64,000 nucleotides of DNA, from the NCBI RefSeq assembly GCF_019551475.1, contig NZ_CP047159.1, forward strand, positions 1,116,001 to 1,180,000, in the 5' to 3' direction. The DNA comes from Prevotella sp. Rep29 (GTDB lineage Bacteria > Bacteroidota > Bacteroidia > Bacteroidales > Bacteroidaceae). The position numbers and the translations under genes were made by a program. Of this stretch, positions 51,486 to 60,247 are shown one piece after another; positions within the stretch are counted from its first letter, which is position 1; every line of letters starts with the position of its first letter. Under the pieces are notes generated by a model, which saw nothing but the letters and a program-made list of their open reading frames with translations, ran no database searches and was not told where the DNA came from.

Positions 51486-52646
51486 ATGAAAAAGCTAAGA
51501 AATTATCTTGATAAAGTGAAGCCGAACTTCGAGGAAGGCGGCAAACTACATGCTTTCCAGAGCATTTTTGACGGAATGGAAACATTCTTGTATGTGCCGA
51601 ACACTACGGCAAAAAGCGGAACGAACATTCATGATGCCATTGACTCGAAGCGCATTATGAGTATCGTCGTGATTGCGCTGATGCCGGCGATGTTGTTTGG
51701 TATGTATAATGTGGGATATCAGAACTACATGGCTGCCGGAACATTGGCAAACGCTTCTTTCCTCGAAGTGTTCTTCTATGGTTTCCTGGCAGTTCTCCCA
51801 AAGATTCTTGTGAGCTATATCGTAGGCTTGGGTATAGAGTTTGCGTGGGCACAATGGAAAGGGGAAGAGATTCAGGAAGGCTATCTCGTTTCGGGAATCA
51901 TCATCCCCTTGATTATTCCAATCGGTTGTCCGCTTTGGATGCTGGCATTGGCATGTGCATTCTCGGTCATTTTCGTCAAGGAGATTTTCGGCGGAACAGG
52001 TATGAATATCTTTAATGTGGCGATTGCCGCACGCATGTTCCTGTTCTTCTCCTACCCATCGAAAATGACGGGAGACACGATTTGGGTGGCAGACGAAAGT
52101 ATCTTCGGATTGGGAAATACGCTTCCCGATACTTTCACGGCAGCAACCCCGTTAGGACAGATTGGTGCCAACATGCCGACAGAATATAGCATTTGCGATA
52201 TGATAACAGGTTTCATTCCCGGAAGTATCGGTGAAACGAGTATCATCGCTATCGCCATTGGTGCCGTGATTCTCCTCTGGACGGGCATTGCTTCTTGGAA
52301 AACCATGCTGAGTGTATTTGTCGGCGGTGCCGTTGCAGGCTTGATTTTCTCGCAGGCAGATATGACCCCGATACCGTTCTATGAGCATCTGATTCTGGGA
52401 GGATTCGCTTTCGGAGCTGTGTTTATGGCAACCGACCCGGTAACAAGTGCACGTACGGAGACCGGTAAATACTATTATGGCTTCATCATCGGAGCTCTGG
52501 CAGTTATCGTGCGCGTAATGAACCCTGGCTATCCCGAAGGTATGATGCTTGCCATCTTCTTCGGAAATATGTTTGCACCGCTCATCGACCATTTCGTTGT
52601 AGCGCGTAATATCTCGAAACGAATGAAGAGAGGAGGTTCCAAATGA
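51486..52646 (+). CDS. nqrB: Na+-translocating NADH:quinone reductase subunit B
   Basis: Integral membrane subunit with about ten helices that holds covalent FMN on a Thr (about 221, in 'DTFTAATPLGQ') and riboflavin. 386 residues from ATG 51486; a TTG further upstream is in frame but gives a non-family N-terminus. The start 'MKKLRNYLDKVKPNFEEGG' is typical. Lies 27 bp after nqrA and overlaps nqrC by 4 bp (ATGA). Confidence 0.95.
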   Translation: MKKLRNYLDKVKPNFEEGGKLHAFQSIFDGMETFLYVPNTTAKSGTNIHDAIDSKRIMSIVVIALMPAMLFGMYNVGYQNYMAAGTLANASFLEVFFYGFLAVLPKILVSYIVGLGIEFAWAQWKGEEIQEGYLVSGIIIPLIIPIGCPLWMLALACAFSVIFVKEIFGGTGMNIFNVAIAARMFLFFSYPSKMTGDTIWVADESIFGLGNTLPDTFTAATPLGQIGANMPTEYSICDMITGFIPGSIGETSIIAIAIGAVILLWTGIASWKTMLSVFVGGAVAGLIFSQADMTPIPFYEHLILGGFAFGAVFMATDPVTSARTETGKYYYGFIIGALAVIVRVMNPGYPEGMMLAIFFGNMFAPLIDHFVVARNISKRMKRGGSK

Positions 52647-53263
52647 AACTGAATACAAACAATAATGCGTACATTATTATATATAGTGCGATACTTGTAG
52701 TCATCGTTGCATTCCTGCTGGCATTCGTCTATCAGGCGTTGAAGCCTATGCAGGACGCGAACGTGGCGCTTGACCAGAAGAAGCAGATACTCAATTCGCT
52801 GAACCTCAGAAATCTTGATGGGGCAGAGGCGGAAGCGATGTATGGAAGGGTTGTCAAGTCAGAAGAGGAAATTGACGGCAGCACCTATTATCTTTGTGAG
52901 ACCAAAGCCGGCAACAAGAAGTATGTGTTCCCATTGAAAGGAATGGGACTGTGGGGAGGCATCAGCGGATATGTGGCTGTTGATGATGACCTGAACACCA
53001 TTTTTGGCGTCTATTTCAACCATGAGAGCGAGACGGCTGGCTTGGGCTCTGAGATAAAAGATTCGCAGGCTTGGCAGGAGAAGTTTATCGGCAAGAAAAT
53101 CTATTCCGAAAGCGGCGAACTCGCTGTCGGTGTGGTGAAGAAGGTTGAGAATGCAGCCTCTGAGGTCGATTGCATCACCGGTGCCACGCTGACGTCAAAT
53201 GGAGTTCACGACATGCTTCGCAATGGGTTGGATGGTTATATTTCTAAATTGAAGGAGGAATAG
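52643..53263 (+). CDS. nqrC: Na+-translocating NADH:quinone reductase subunit C
   Basis: 206 residues: one N-terminal membrane helix (about 9-30) and a periplasmic FMN-binding domain in which FMN is bound to Thr 182 of 'CITGATLTSNG' (the S/T-GAT flavinylation motif). A flavin transferase (ApbE) is required but is not encoded in the window. Overlaps nqrB. Confidence 0.95.
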   Translation: MKLNTNNNAYIIIYSAILVVIVAFLLAFVYQALKPMQDANVALDQKKQILNSLNLRNLDGAEAEAMYGRVVKSEEEIDGSTYYLCETKAGNKKYVFPLKGMGLWGGISGYVAVDDDLNTIFGVYFNHESETAGLGSEIKDSQAWQEKFIGKKIYSESGELAVGVVKKVENAASEVDCITGATLTSNGVHDMLRNGLDGYISKLKEE

Positions 53264-53267
53264 TATT

Positions 53268-53891
53268 ATGGCATTATTCAGTAAACAAAATAAAGAGGTT
53301 CTGACAACCCCGTTGAACCTTGACCACCCGATTCTTAATCAGGTTTTAGGTATATGTTCCGCATTGGCTGTTACGGCACAGCTGAAGCCTGCAATCGTGA
53401 TGGGACTTGCCGTAATCGTCATCACGGCGTTTTCCAATGTGATTATCTCGCTGATTCGCAAGACCATCCCCAACCGCATCCGTATCGTGGTGCAGCTGGT
53501 TGTGGTGGCAGCGTTGGTGACCATTGTCTCGCAAGTGCTCAAGGCGTTTGTGTATGACGTGAGTGTGGAGCTGAGCGTTTATGTTGGATTGATTATCACC
53601 AACTGTATTCTGATGGGACGCCTGGAGGCGTTTGCTATGATGAACAAGCCGTGGCCATCGCTTCTTGATGGAGTGGGCAACGGAATCGGTTACGCCATGA
53701 TACTTGTAATCGTAGGAGGTGTGCGTGAATTTCTGGGACGCGGCTCGCTGCTGGGATTCCAGATACTTCCCGACAGTTTCTATGAGGCTGGCTATATGAA
53801 CAATGGTATGATGACAATGCCCGCAATGGCACTCATCCTCGTCGGTTGTGTGATTTGGGTGCATCGTGCATATTTTTATAAGGAGAAATAA
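53268..53891 (+). CDS. nqrD: Na+-translocating NADH:quinone reductase subunit D
   Basis: 207 residues, six membrane helices. Cys 30 in 'LGICSALAVT' and a second Cys in 'IITNCILMGR' match the pair that, with NqrE, holds an intramembrane iron centre. Preceded by an AAGGAGG-like ribosome site within the end of nqrC. Confidence 0.95.
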   Translation: MALFSKQNKEVLTTPLNLDHPILNQVLGICSALAVTAQLKPAIVMGLAVIVITAFSNVIISLIRKTIPNRIRIVVQLVVVAALVTIVSQVLKAFVYDVSVELSVYVGLIITNCILMGRLEAFAMMNKPWPSLLDGVGNGIGYAMILVIVGGVREFLGRGSLLGFQILPDSFYEAGYMNNGMMTMPAMALILVGCVIWVHRAYFYKEK

Positions 53892-53894
53892 GAT

Positions 53895-54521
53895 ATGGAA
53901 CACGCAATAAGTTTATTCTTTCGGTCGATATTTGTCGACAACATGATTTTCGCCTTCTTCCTTGGCATGTGTTCATACCTTGCCGTTTCGAAGACGGTAA
54001 AGACTTCGGTAGGATTGGGCTTGGCTGTGACCTTTGTGTTGACAGTTACTGTTCCTGTCAATTATTTGCTTCAGACGAAGGTGCTTGGTCCCGATTGCCT
54101 GATAGAAGGAGTTGATTTGAGCTATCTCAGTTTCATCCTTTTCATCGCGGTGATAGCGGGCATGGTGCAGTTGGTTGAGATGACGGTGGAGAAATATTCT
54201 CCCTCGCTATATGCTGCATTGGGCATCTTCTTACCTTTGATAGCAGTCAACTGTGCCATCATGGGTGCCTCGCTCTTCATGCAGCAGCGCATTCTGTTGG
54301 ATCCCGAAAATTCTCAGGCAATCACCAGTGTCTGGGATGCCATCGTCTATGGTTTCGGTTCGGGCTTGGGCTGGACATTGGCAGTGGTGGCATTGGGTGC
54401 CATTCGTGAAAAGATGCAGTATAGCGATGTTCCTAAACCCTTGCAGGGACTTGGCATCGTCTTTATCACTGTCGGACTGATGGCAATGGCAATGATGTGT
54501 TTCTCCGGACTTAATATATAA
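53895..54521 (+). CDS. nqrE: Na+-translocating NADH:quinone reductase subunit E
   Basis: 208 residues, six helices, homologous to NqrD with opposite topology. Cys 26 in '[12 protein letters not shown]' and the later Cys in '[11 protein letters not shown]' complete the iron site. Three bases separate it from nqrD and seven from nqrF. Confidence 0.95.
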   Translation: MEHAISLFFRSIFVDNMIFAFFLGMCSYLAVSKTVKTSVGLGLAVTFVLTVTVPVNYLLQTKVLGPDCLIEGVDLSYLSFILFIAVIAGMVQLVEMTVEKYSPSLYAALGIFLPLIAVNCAIMGASLFMQQRILLDPENSQAITSVWDAIVYGFGSGLGWTLAVVALGAIREKMQYSDVPKPLQGLGIVFITVGLMAMAMMCFSGLNI

Positions 54522-54528
54522 ATAAGGT

Positions 54529-55797
54529 ATGGTACAGTTTATATTATACAGCATAATCGTATTTCTGGCAACGATACTTCTGCTCGTAGTCATTTTGCTC
54601 GTAGCCAAGAAATACCTTTCCCCGAGTGGAAATGTCAATATTGAAATCAATGGTGAGCGGACCATCAACGTCCCACAAGGCAATAACCTGATGGCAACGC
54701 TCAACGAGAACGGGATATTCCTTCCGTCAGCCTGTGGAGGAAAAGCCTCTTGCGGTCAATGCAAGGTGCAGGTTCTGGAGGGAGGCGGAGAGATTCTCGA
54801 TTCCGAGCGTCCGCACTTCACCCGTAAGGAAATAAAAGACCACTGGCGATTGGGTTGCCAATGCAAGGTGAAGGGCGATTTGACAATCAAAGTGCCCGAG
54901 AGCGTCATGGGTGTTAAGGAATGGGAGTGTACGGTCATTTCCAACAAGAACGTGTCGTCGTTCATCAAGGAGTTTATCGTCGCACTGCCCGAAGGTGAAC
55001 ACATGGACTTCATTCCCGGTTCGTACGCTCAGATTAAGATTCCTGCATACGACTGCATCGACTATGACAAGGACTTCGATAAGAACGATATCGGTCCAGA
55101 CTATCTGCCGTCATGGGAGAACTTCAATATCTTCTCGTTGAAGGCTCACAATCCGGAAGACACAATTCGCGCCTATTCCATGGCAAACTATCCGGCAGAG
55201 GGCGATCGCATCACGCTGACTGTGCGCATCGCAACGACACCGTTCAAACCAAAGCCCGAAGTGGGCTTCCAGGATGTGCCGACGGGCATCGCCTCCAGTT
55301 ACATCTTCTCACGTAAGCCGGGCGATAAGGTGATTATGAGTGGTCCTTATGGCGATTTCCATCCCATCTTCGATTCTAAAAAGGAGATGATATGGGTCGG
55401 TGGAGGTGCCGGAATGGCTCCTCTGAGAGCACAAATCATGCACATGACTAAAACGCTGAACACGCGCGACCGCGAAATGCACTATTTCTATGGCGCACGT
55501 GCGCTCGTCGAGGCATTCTTCGTGGAAGACTTTCTGGAGTTGGAGAAAGAGTTTCCGAACTTCCATTTCCACCTTGCGCTCGACCGTCCCGATCCGAAAG
55601 CAGACGAGGCTGGCGTGAAATACACGGCTGGTTTTGTGCATCAGGTGATGTATGAAACCTATCTGAAAGACCATGAGGCACCAGAGGATATCGAATATTA
55701 CATGTGTGGTCCCGGTCCGATGTCGAAAGCCGTGCAGGGCATGCTCGACTCGTTGGGCGTAGAACCCGAAAGCATCATGTTCGACAATTTCGGATAA
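54529..55797 (+). CDS. nqrF: Na+-translocating NADH:quinone reductase subunit F
   Basis: NADH entry subunit, 422 residues. An N-terminal helix (3-25) is followed by a 2Fe-2S ferredoxin domain (Cys in 'SACGGKASCGQCK' and 'RLGCQC'), an FAD domain ('RAYSMANYPAEGD') and an NADH domain ('MIWVGGGAGMAPLRAQ', 'YYMCGPGPMSKAV'). Last gene of the operon; a strong terminator follows. Confidence 0.96.
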   Translation: MVQFILYSIIVFLATILLLVVILLVAKKYLSPSGNVNIEINGERTINVPQGNNLMATLNENGIFLPSACGGKASCGQCKVQVLEGGGEILDSERPHFTRKEIKDHWRLGCQCKVKGDLTIKVPESVMGVKEWECTVISNKNVSSFIKEFIVALPEGEHMDFIPGSYAQIKIPAYDCIDYDKDFDKNDIGPDYLPSWENFNIFSLKAHNPEDTIRAYSMANYPAEGDRITLTVRIATTPFKPKPEVGFQDVPTGIASSYIFSRKPGDKVIMSGPYGDFHPIFDSKKEMIWVGGGAGMAPLRAQIMHMTKTLNTRDREMHYFYGARALVEAFFVEDFLELEKEFPNFHFHLALDRPDPKADEAGVKYTAGFVHQVMYETYLKDHEAPEDIEYYMCGPGPMSKAVQGMLDSLGVEPESIMFDNFG

Positions 55798-55804
55798 TGA
55801 AACA

Positions 55805-55899
55805 GAGTGCCGTAAAGAAAGGCACTCCGTATAGAAAACCAAAAAGCGAGCCGACTGAGGAATGTTTATGTAAAACACCTCAGTCGGCTCGCTTTTTTT
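55805..55899. terminator. Double hairpin and bidirectional terminator
   Basis: First hairpin GAGTGCC/GGCACTC (55805-55827) without T-run. Then a 20-bp stem AAAAAGCGAGCCGACTGAGG (55841-55860) with CCTCAGTCGGCTCGCTTTTT (55878-55897) and A and T runs. It ends nqr and, on the other strand, the TlpA-like gene, whose stop codon lies within the T-run. Confidence 0.88.
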
Positions 55900-56434
55900 A
55901 TTTGCTGAATTGTTTCTCGATGTAATTGATTAGGTCGTTGCCTATCAGTCCGTTTTGCAAAATGATCCCATCTTGAGCAACAATCACCGTGTGAGGAATA
56001 GCATACACGTTGAATGCCCGTGCCACGGTGTTTTCCCAGCCATTGAGCTCAGAGACGTTCGTCCATGACATGTTCAACTCCTTGATGGCATTTTTCCAAC
56101 TGGTCTCATCCGTATCCAGCGAGATACTGATGATGCCCAATCCCTTATCCTTGTATTTGTTGTAGAGTTCAGCCACCCGAGGCATCTCGTAGAGGCAGGG
56201 TCCGCACCAGCTTGCCCAGAAGTCGATGATGGTGAGCTTGTGCTTGCTGATTTCATCGAGGGCAGAGATGGTTGTCCCCTCGGGGGTGTTCATGCTGAAA
56301 TCATCAATCCGGTTGATACTTTCAGCCACTTCCTCTTGTGCCTGTTCGGTCGTCTCCGTCTGCTTAGGCACCTGTTTGCACGAAGCGAACAAGATGGCAG
56401 CAAGTGCCATCCCGATCAATTTCCTGTCAATCAT
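55898..56434 (-). CDS. Thioredoxin-like (TlpA/ResA family) lipoprotein
   Basis: 178 residues: a lipoprotein signal (Cys 19 in 'ILFASC'), a linker to about residue 45, and a thioredoxin fold with active site 'FWASWCGPC' (near 73-81) and cis-Pro loop 'YAIPHTVIV'. It is probably a periplasmic disulphide reductase, for example for cytochrome maturation or oxidative repair. Located 12 bp downstream of prs on the same strand. Confidence 0.87.
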   Translation of the reverse strand: MIDRKLIGMALAAILFASCKQVPKQTETTEQAQEEVAESINRIDDFSMNTPEGTTISALDEISKHKLTIIDFWASWCGPCLYEMPRVAELYNKYKDKGLGIISISLDTDETSWKNAIKELNMSWTNVSELNGWENTVARAFNVYAIPHTVIVAQDGIILQNGLIGNDLINYIEKQFSK

Positions 56435-56445
56435 ACACCTTATTA

Positions 56446-57384
56446 TTATATAAGATATTGCGAACTGATACTCTGGTTATCTACCACACGGCGGATGGTT
56501 TCGGCAAACATGTCGGCAACCGACAGTTGCTTAACCTTTGCGCAGCGGTGGGAGTAGGGGATAGAGTCGGTGAACACGATTTCCTCGAGGGCGGAATTCT
56601 GTACGCGGTCGCTCGCCGGTCCGCTCATGACACAATGGGATGCACATGCGCGCACACTCTTTGCGCCAGCTTCCTTCATCACGTCGGCTGCCATCGTAAT
56701 TGTTCCTGCTGTGTCAACCATGTCATCCACTATGATGACGTTCTTGTCCTTCACGTCGCCGATAATCTGCATGCTTTCCACCACGTTTGCACGGGCACGC
56801 GTCTTGTTGCAGATGACAAACGGGCAACCGAGGTATTTTGCGTATGCGTTGGCACGTTTCGAGCCGCCTACGTCAGGCGATGCGATGCAGATGTCTTCGA
56901 GTTTCAGGCTCTGCAGATACGGCAGGATGACGCCTGAGGCATACAGGTGGTCAACAGGAACGTCGAAGAATCCTTGTATCTGGTCGGCGTGCAGGTCCAT
57001 GGTAATCACGCGGTTGACACCAGCCACTGAGAGGAGGTCGGCAACCAGTTTCGCGCCGATGCTGACGCGCGGTTTGTCCTTTCTGTCTTGCCGTGCCCAT
57101 CCGAAATAGGGTATCACGGCGTTGATCTGTCGTGCTGATGCCCTTTTGGCAGCGTCAATCATCAGGAGCAATTCCATCAGATTGTCGGAGTTGGGGAAGG
57201 TGCTTTGAACAAGGAACACGTCGCGTCCGCGAATAGATTCTTCATACGACACAACAAACTCTCCGTCAGAGAATTTGGTGATCTGTAGTTTTCCTAAAGG
57301 ACAGCCTAGACTGTTGCAAATTTTTTCTGCCAAGTATTGGGTACTTGTGCCAGAAAACACGATAAAGGAGTTCTGCTCACTCAT
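56446..57384 (-). CDS. prs: Ribose-phosphate pyrophosphokinase (PRPP synthetase)
   Basis: Makes PRPP from ribose-5-P and ATP for nucleotide, His and Trp synthesis. 312 residues with 'RDVFLVQSTFPNSDNLMEL' (N-terminal), the flag-loop 'IPYFGWARQDRKDKPR', 'TMDLHADQIQGFFDVPVDHL' and the PRPP loop 'VIIVDDMVDTAGTI'. All catalytic residues are present. The TlpA-like gene follows 12 bp downstream. Confidence 0.95.
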   Translation of the reverse strand: MSEQNSFIVFSGTSTQYLAEKICNSLGCPLGKLQITKFSDGEFVVSYEESIRGRDVFLVQSTFPNSDNLMELLLMIDAAKRASARQINAVIPYFGWARQDRKDKPRVSIGAKLVADLLSVAGVNRVITMDLHADQIQGFFDVPVDHLYASGVILPYLQSLKLEDICIASPDVGGSKRANAYAKYLGCPFVICNKTRARANVVESMQIIGDVKDKNVIIVDDMVDTAGTITMAADVMKEAGAKSVRACASHCVMSGPASDRVQNSALEEIVFTDSIPYSHRCAKVKQLSVADMFAETIRRVVDNQSISSQYLI

Positions 57385-57424
57385 TGCTCTTTTGTTGTTT
57401 TTAGTTATATAATGTGGAGTTTCA

Positions 57425-58030
57425 TTAAATGGCTTTATACAATTTCGTGAAATGAATAATCAAATTCCTGTAGTCTTGTTCGTTGTGAATATCGAATCTT
57501 GTCCAAAGGTCGTTGCAGATGACCGCACCTCCGAATCCCAGTTCTTTCAGCACCTTGATGTTTTCCAGGCGCACTCCTCCCAGCGCATATACATGCTTGT
57601 CGATGAGCCCTCTGTGAGCGGCTTCTTTCAGTTGGTCATAACTGAACGATGCTTTCCCGTTGGCGTCGGAAATGCTGTCAAAAACGTCTCTCAGAAATAC
57701 ATATTTCGATTGTTTCTTCGCGCTTTTCAGTTCTTCGAGAGACCGACACGTGCGTGATATCTTGCCCTTGTAGCCTTGCGGCGCCTCGGCATCGGCTTCG
57801 TCCAGGTGAATGCCGGCGAGCCCATATTCGTTCTTCAGGTAATAATTGTCATGGACAACAATCTTCTTGTGATATTCTTCCGGCAGCAGCGACAGCAGAC
57901 GCTCAGCATATACAGGGGAGGAGTCAGGCTTATTGAGATGAAGCATTTCCATCCCTTCTTCGAAGAGTGTTTCGAGGATTTTGTCTTCTTCCACAAAGTA
58001 TGTGGGGCTTGTCATGATTATGAGTTTCAT
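57425..58030 (-). CDS. Thiamine-phosphate synthase-like protein (ThiE/TenI fold)
   Basis: 201 residues with TIM-barrel order: 'VVHDNYYLKNEYGLAGIHLD', 'ISRTCRSLEELKSAKK', 'YALGGVRLENIKVLKELG'. Motifs agree with ThiE/TenI, but the pyrophosphate-binding Gly/Ser loops are weak and other thi genes are absent nearby. The family in Bacteroidetes contains many stand-alone members, so it may be a TenI regulator-like or salvage enzyme. It lies between prs and the divergent nspC. Confidence 0.72.
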   Translation of the reverse strand: MKLIIMTSPTYFVEEDKILETLFEEGMEMLHLNKPDSSPVYAERLLSLLPEEYHKKIVVHDNYYLKNEYGLAGIHLDEADAEAPQGYKGKISRTCRSLEELKSAKKQSKYVFLRDVFDSISDANGKASFSYDQLKEAAHRGLIDKHVYALGGVRLENIKVLKELGFGGAVICNDLWTRFDIHNEQDYRNLIIHFTKLYKAI

Positions 58031-58163
58031 CTCTAATGCTTTTCAAGTGCAAATGTATAAAAAATATAGCAAACACACAATAATATCCGAGATAATTATC
58101 GTTCCTTTTCTTGAAAAATGAAAATTATTGATGTGCTTGGCATATAATCTCGGAAATTATGTT

Positions 58164-58171
58164 TAAATTTG
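58164..58171 (+). promoter_or_regulatory. -7 element of nspC
   Basis: TAAATTTG, 27 bp before ATG 58199. It overlaps the longer in-frame start at 58169, which is why that start is rejected. Confidence 0.65.
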
Positions 58172-58198
58172 CATGAGATTATATTGTTGTTTGAAGAA

Positions 58199-59365
58199 AT
58201 GGAAGCTAATCATCCATATACCGACATTCGGCGTCCGACCTATGTGTTGGACGAGGCTCGTCTGCTCCGTAATCTCGAACTCATAGCGAGCGTGGCGCGG
58301 CGGGCTGATGTGGAAATCATCCTGGCGTTCAAGGCGTATGCGCTGTGGAAGACGTTTCCCGTATTCCAGAGATATGTCCATTCGACAACAGCCAGTTCCC
58401 TGAACGAGCTGCGGATGGCAGTTGAGAAATTCGGACGACCGCCCCATACCTATTCACCGGCTTATGAGGAGCACGAGATTGAAGAGATTGCCCGCCATTC
58501 CAGCCATCTCACCTTCAACTCCCTCTCGCAGTATGAACGGTTCCATGAGCAGGCACGGCTTGCGAACCCTGCACTCTCGTTGGGACTGCGCATCAATCCT
58601 GAATACAGCGAGGTGGGAACTGAACTGTACAACCCCTGCGCTCCGGGAACACGTTTCGGCGTGACGGCAGACAAGCTGCCCGAGCGCCTGCCCGACGACC
58701 TGGAGGGATTCCATTGCCATTGCCATTGCGAGAGCGGTGCTGATGTCTTTGTGCGGACGCTGGCGCATATTGAGGAAAAGTTCTCACGATGGTTTTCCCA
58801 GATTCGGTGGATTAACTTCGGTGGCGGACATCTGATGACGCGCAAAGACTATGATGTGGAACTGCTGATAGCGACATTGAGGGAGTTCAAGAAACGCTAT
58901 CCCCACCTGCAGGTCATTCTCGAGCCGGGCAGCGCATTCGCATGGCAGACGGGCGACCTTGTGGCGCAAGTCGTTGACGTGGTGGAGGATAAAGGAATAC
59001 GCACGGCGATTCTCAACGTGAGCTTCACATGCCACATGCCCGATTGTCTGGAAATGCCTTATCAGCCCGCAGTCACCGGTGCAGCGCAGGTAGATGCCGT
59101 GGAAGACCTTCCAACAAAAGATTTCTGTTATCGGCTCGGAGGCAACAGTTGCCTGTCGGGCGACTTCATGGGGTATTGGCAGTTTGCACACGAACTGCAG
59201 ATAGGGGAGAATATCATCTTCGAAGACATGCTGCACTACACAACGGTAAAGACAAACATGTTCAACGGAGTCGCTCATCCAGCCATCGCCTTCCTTCGTA
59301 CCGACGGACAACTGGAATTGTTGCGCGAATACACCTATGACGATTATCTTTCGCGAATGGATTGA
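58199..59365 (+). CDS. nspC: Carboxynorspermidine decarboxylase
   Basis: PLP enzyme of the alternative polyamine pathway (carboxy(nor)spermidine to (nor)spermidine). 388 residues from ATG 58199. PLP Lys about 45 in 'ILAFKAYALWK'; phosphate and substrate sites 'FHCHCHCESGADVFVRT', 'INFGGGHLMTRKDYD' and the C-terminal 'LGGNSCLSGDFMGYW'. The partner carboxyspermidine dehydrogenase gene is not in the window. It is divergent from the thiE-like gene. Confidence 0.93.
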   Translation: MEANHPYTDIRRPTYVLDEARLLRNLELIASVARRADVEIILAFKAYALWKTFPVFQRYVHSTTASSLNELRMAVEKFGRPPHTYSPAYEEHEIEEIARHSSHLTFNSLSQYERFHEQARLANPALSLGLRINPEYSEVGTELYNPCAPGTRFGVTADKLPERLPDDLEGFHCHCHCESGADVFVRTLAHIEEKFSRWFSQIRWINFGGGHLMTRKDYDVELLIATLREFKKRYPHLQVILEPGSAFAWQTGDLVAQVVDVVEDKGIRTAILNVSFTCHMPDCLEMPYQPAVTGAAQVDAVEDLPTKDFCYRLGGNSCLSGDFMGYWQFAHELQIGENIIFEDMLHYTTVKTNMFNGVAHPAIAFLRTDGQLELLREYTYDDYLSRMD

Positions 59366-59383
59366 ATTTCTCAACCTTCCCAT

Positions 59384-59518
59384 TAACCGCAGATTATACA
59401 GATTTTTTCTTTGCGGGTCGATACATTGATCGACCCCTACGAAGGATAAACATTTTTAGGTAGAAAAACCTAATCATAATTCTTAATTCTTAATTTTTAA
59501 TTCTTAATTCTTAATTAT
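59384..59518. repeat. REP-like palindrome, shared sequence and simple repeat
   Basis: ATTAACCGCAGATTATACAGATT (59384 on; reverse of the 15630-15660 type), then GGGTCGAT-acattg-ATCGACCC (59415-59436), then a 10-bp AATTCTTAAT-type tandem (about 59476-59518). In opposite order these match the region at 15570-15735. Confidence 0.7.
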
Positions 59519-59578
59519 CGAAGCTTTTCTCCCGTCAGGCATTCCCTCCCAATTTGGGGGAGGGTTAGGGAGGGGCTC

Positions 59579-59961
59579 TTAAGGTTTCTTTACAAATAAT
59601 AACGCGCTCAGAGGCTGTATATTTAAGTCGGTGGACTGTGGCGAGGGCGGAAGCATTTTAAGCGCTCCTGCGAAAAGTTTTCTGAAAATCAGCGGATTAG
59701 AAGCACGAAAAGCATATTTTATACCAAAAACATGCGGACGTGATTTGCGAAAGTTCAACTTTGACCTTGCAAAAGTGCCACTTTCGCATTCCCAAAGTGG
59801 CACTTTTGAAGCCCGAAAGTGGCACTTTTGGAAGCAATTTTCGCCGTTTTTCGGTGAAAAATATGCACGTTTTGCATAATTATTCGGAAATAGCCGTATA
59901 TCTATTCAAAAACTCCCGTCCCGTTTGTAAGCATTTTTCGGGTGAAATCTTGACATTTTAA
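59579..59961. repeat. 390-bp intergenic repeat element, copy 2 (inverted)
   Basis: Reverse-complement partner of 15748-16137, with about one base in twelve different. It carries the array at 59748. Confidence 0.8.
59748..59832. repeat. 22-bp-period palindromic array, copy 8
   Basis: AAAG cores with G at 59753, 59775, 59797 and 59819. Cores are AAAGTTCAACTTT, AAAGTGCCACTTT, AAAGTGGCACTTT and AAAGTGGCACTTT, all perfect odd palindromes. Confidence 0.85.
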
Positions 59962-60017
59962 CAATTAGAAGAAGGAAGCCCTCTTTATATTATTATCTAT
60001 AAATTGTAATCCATGTG

Positions 60018-60082
60018 TGTGTAGGGGTCAATCGATGTATCGACCCGCAGAAACAAATCGGGCGGATACACCGATCCGCCCC
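60018..60082. repeat. Pair of REP-like palindromes
   Basis: GGGTCAAT-cgatgt-ATCGACCC (60025-60046) and GGGCGGAT-acaccg-ATCCGCCC (60060-60081). Same two types as 16229 and 16265 but in reverse orientation and order. Confidence 0.75.
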
Positions 60083-60165
60083 TACAAATAGCAACCCATT
60101 CTTAGATAGAAATCGCCTAAACGTATTTATCATTTAGCGAAGCGCTTTGTTTTCAAAAAAATGAT

Positions 60166-60173
60166 TATCTTTG
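60166..60173 (+). promoter_or_regulatory. -7 element for the 162-residue membrane protein gene
   Basis: TATCTTTG, 74 bp before ATG 60248. A TTTG at 60146 gives only a 16-bp spacer, so the -33 is doubtful. Confidence 0.5.
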
Positions 60174-60189
60174 CATCAGAAAATGATGT

Positions 60190-60216
60190 GATACAGGTTT
60201 TAACCTGCTTATCATA
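60190..60216. repeat. Palindromic direct repeat, left copy
   Basis: CAGGTTTTAACCTG is a perfect palindrome, and GTTTTAACCTGCTTATCATA (60197-60216) recurs with one deletion at 60761-60779, directly flanking the gene between. Confidence 0.6.
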
Positions 60217-60247
60217 TGAAGGATTACAAACTAAAAATAATTAAATT

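Noticed and set aside
5224..59832. CRISPR array
   Set aside because: The 22-bp units are contiguous with no unique spacers and no cas genes are present.
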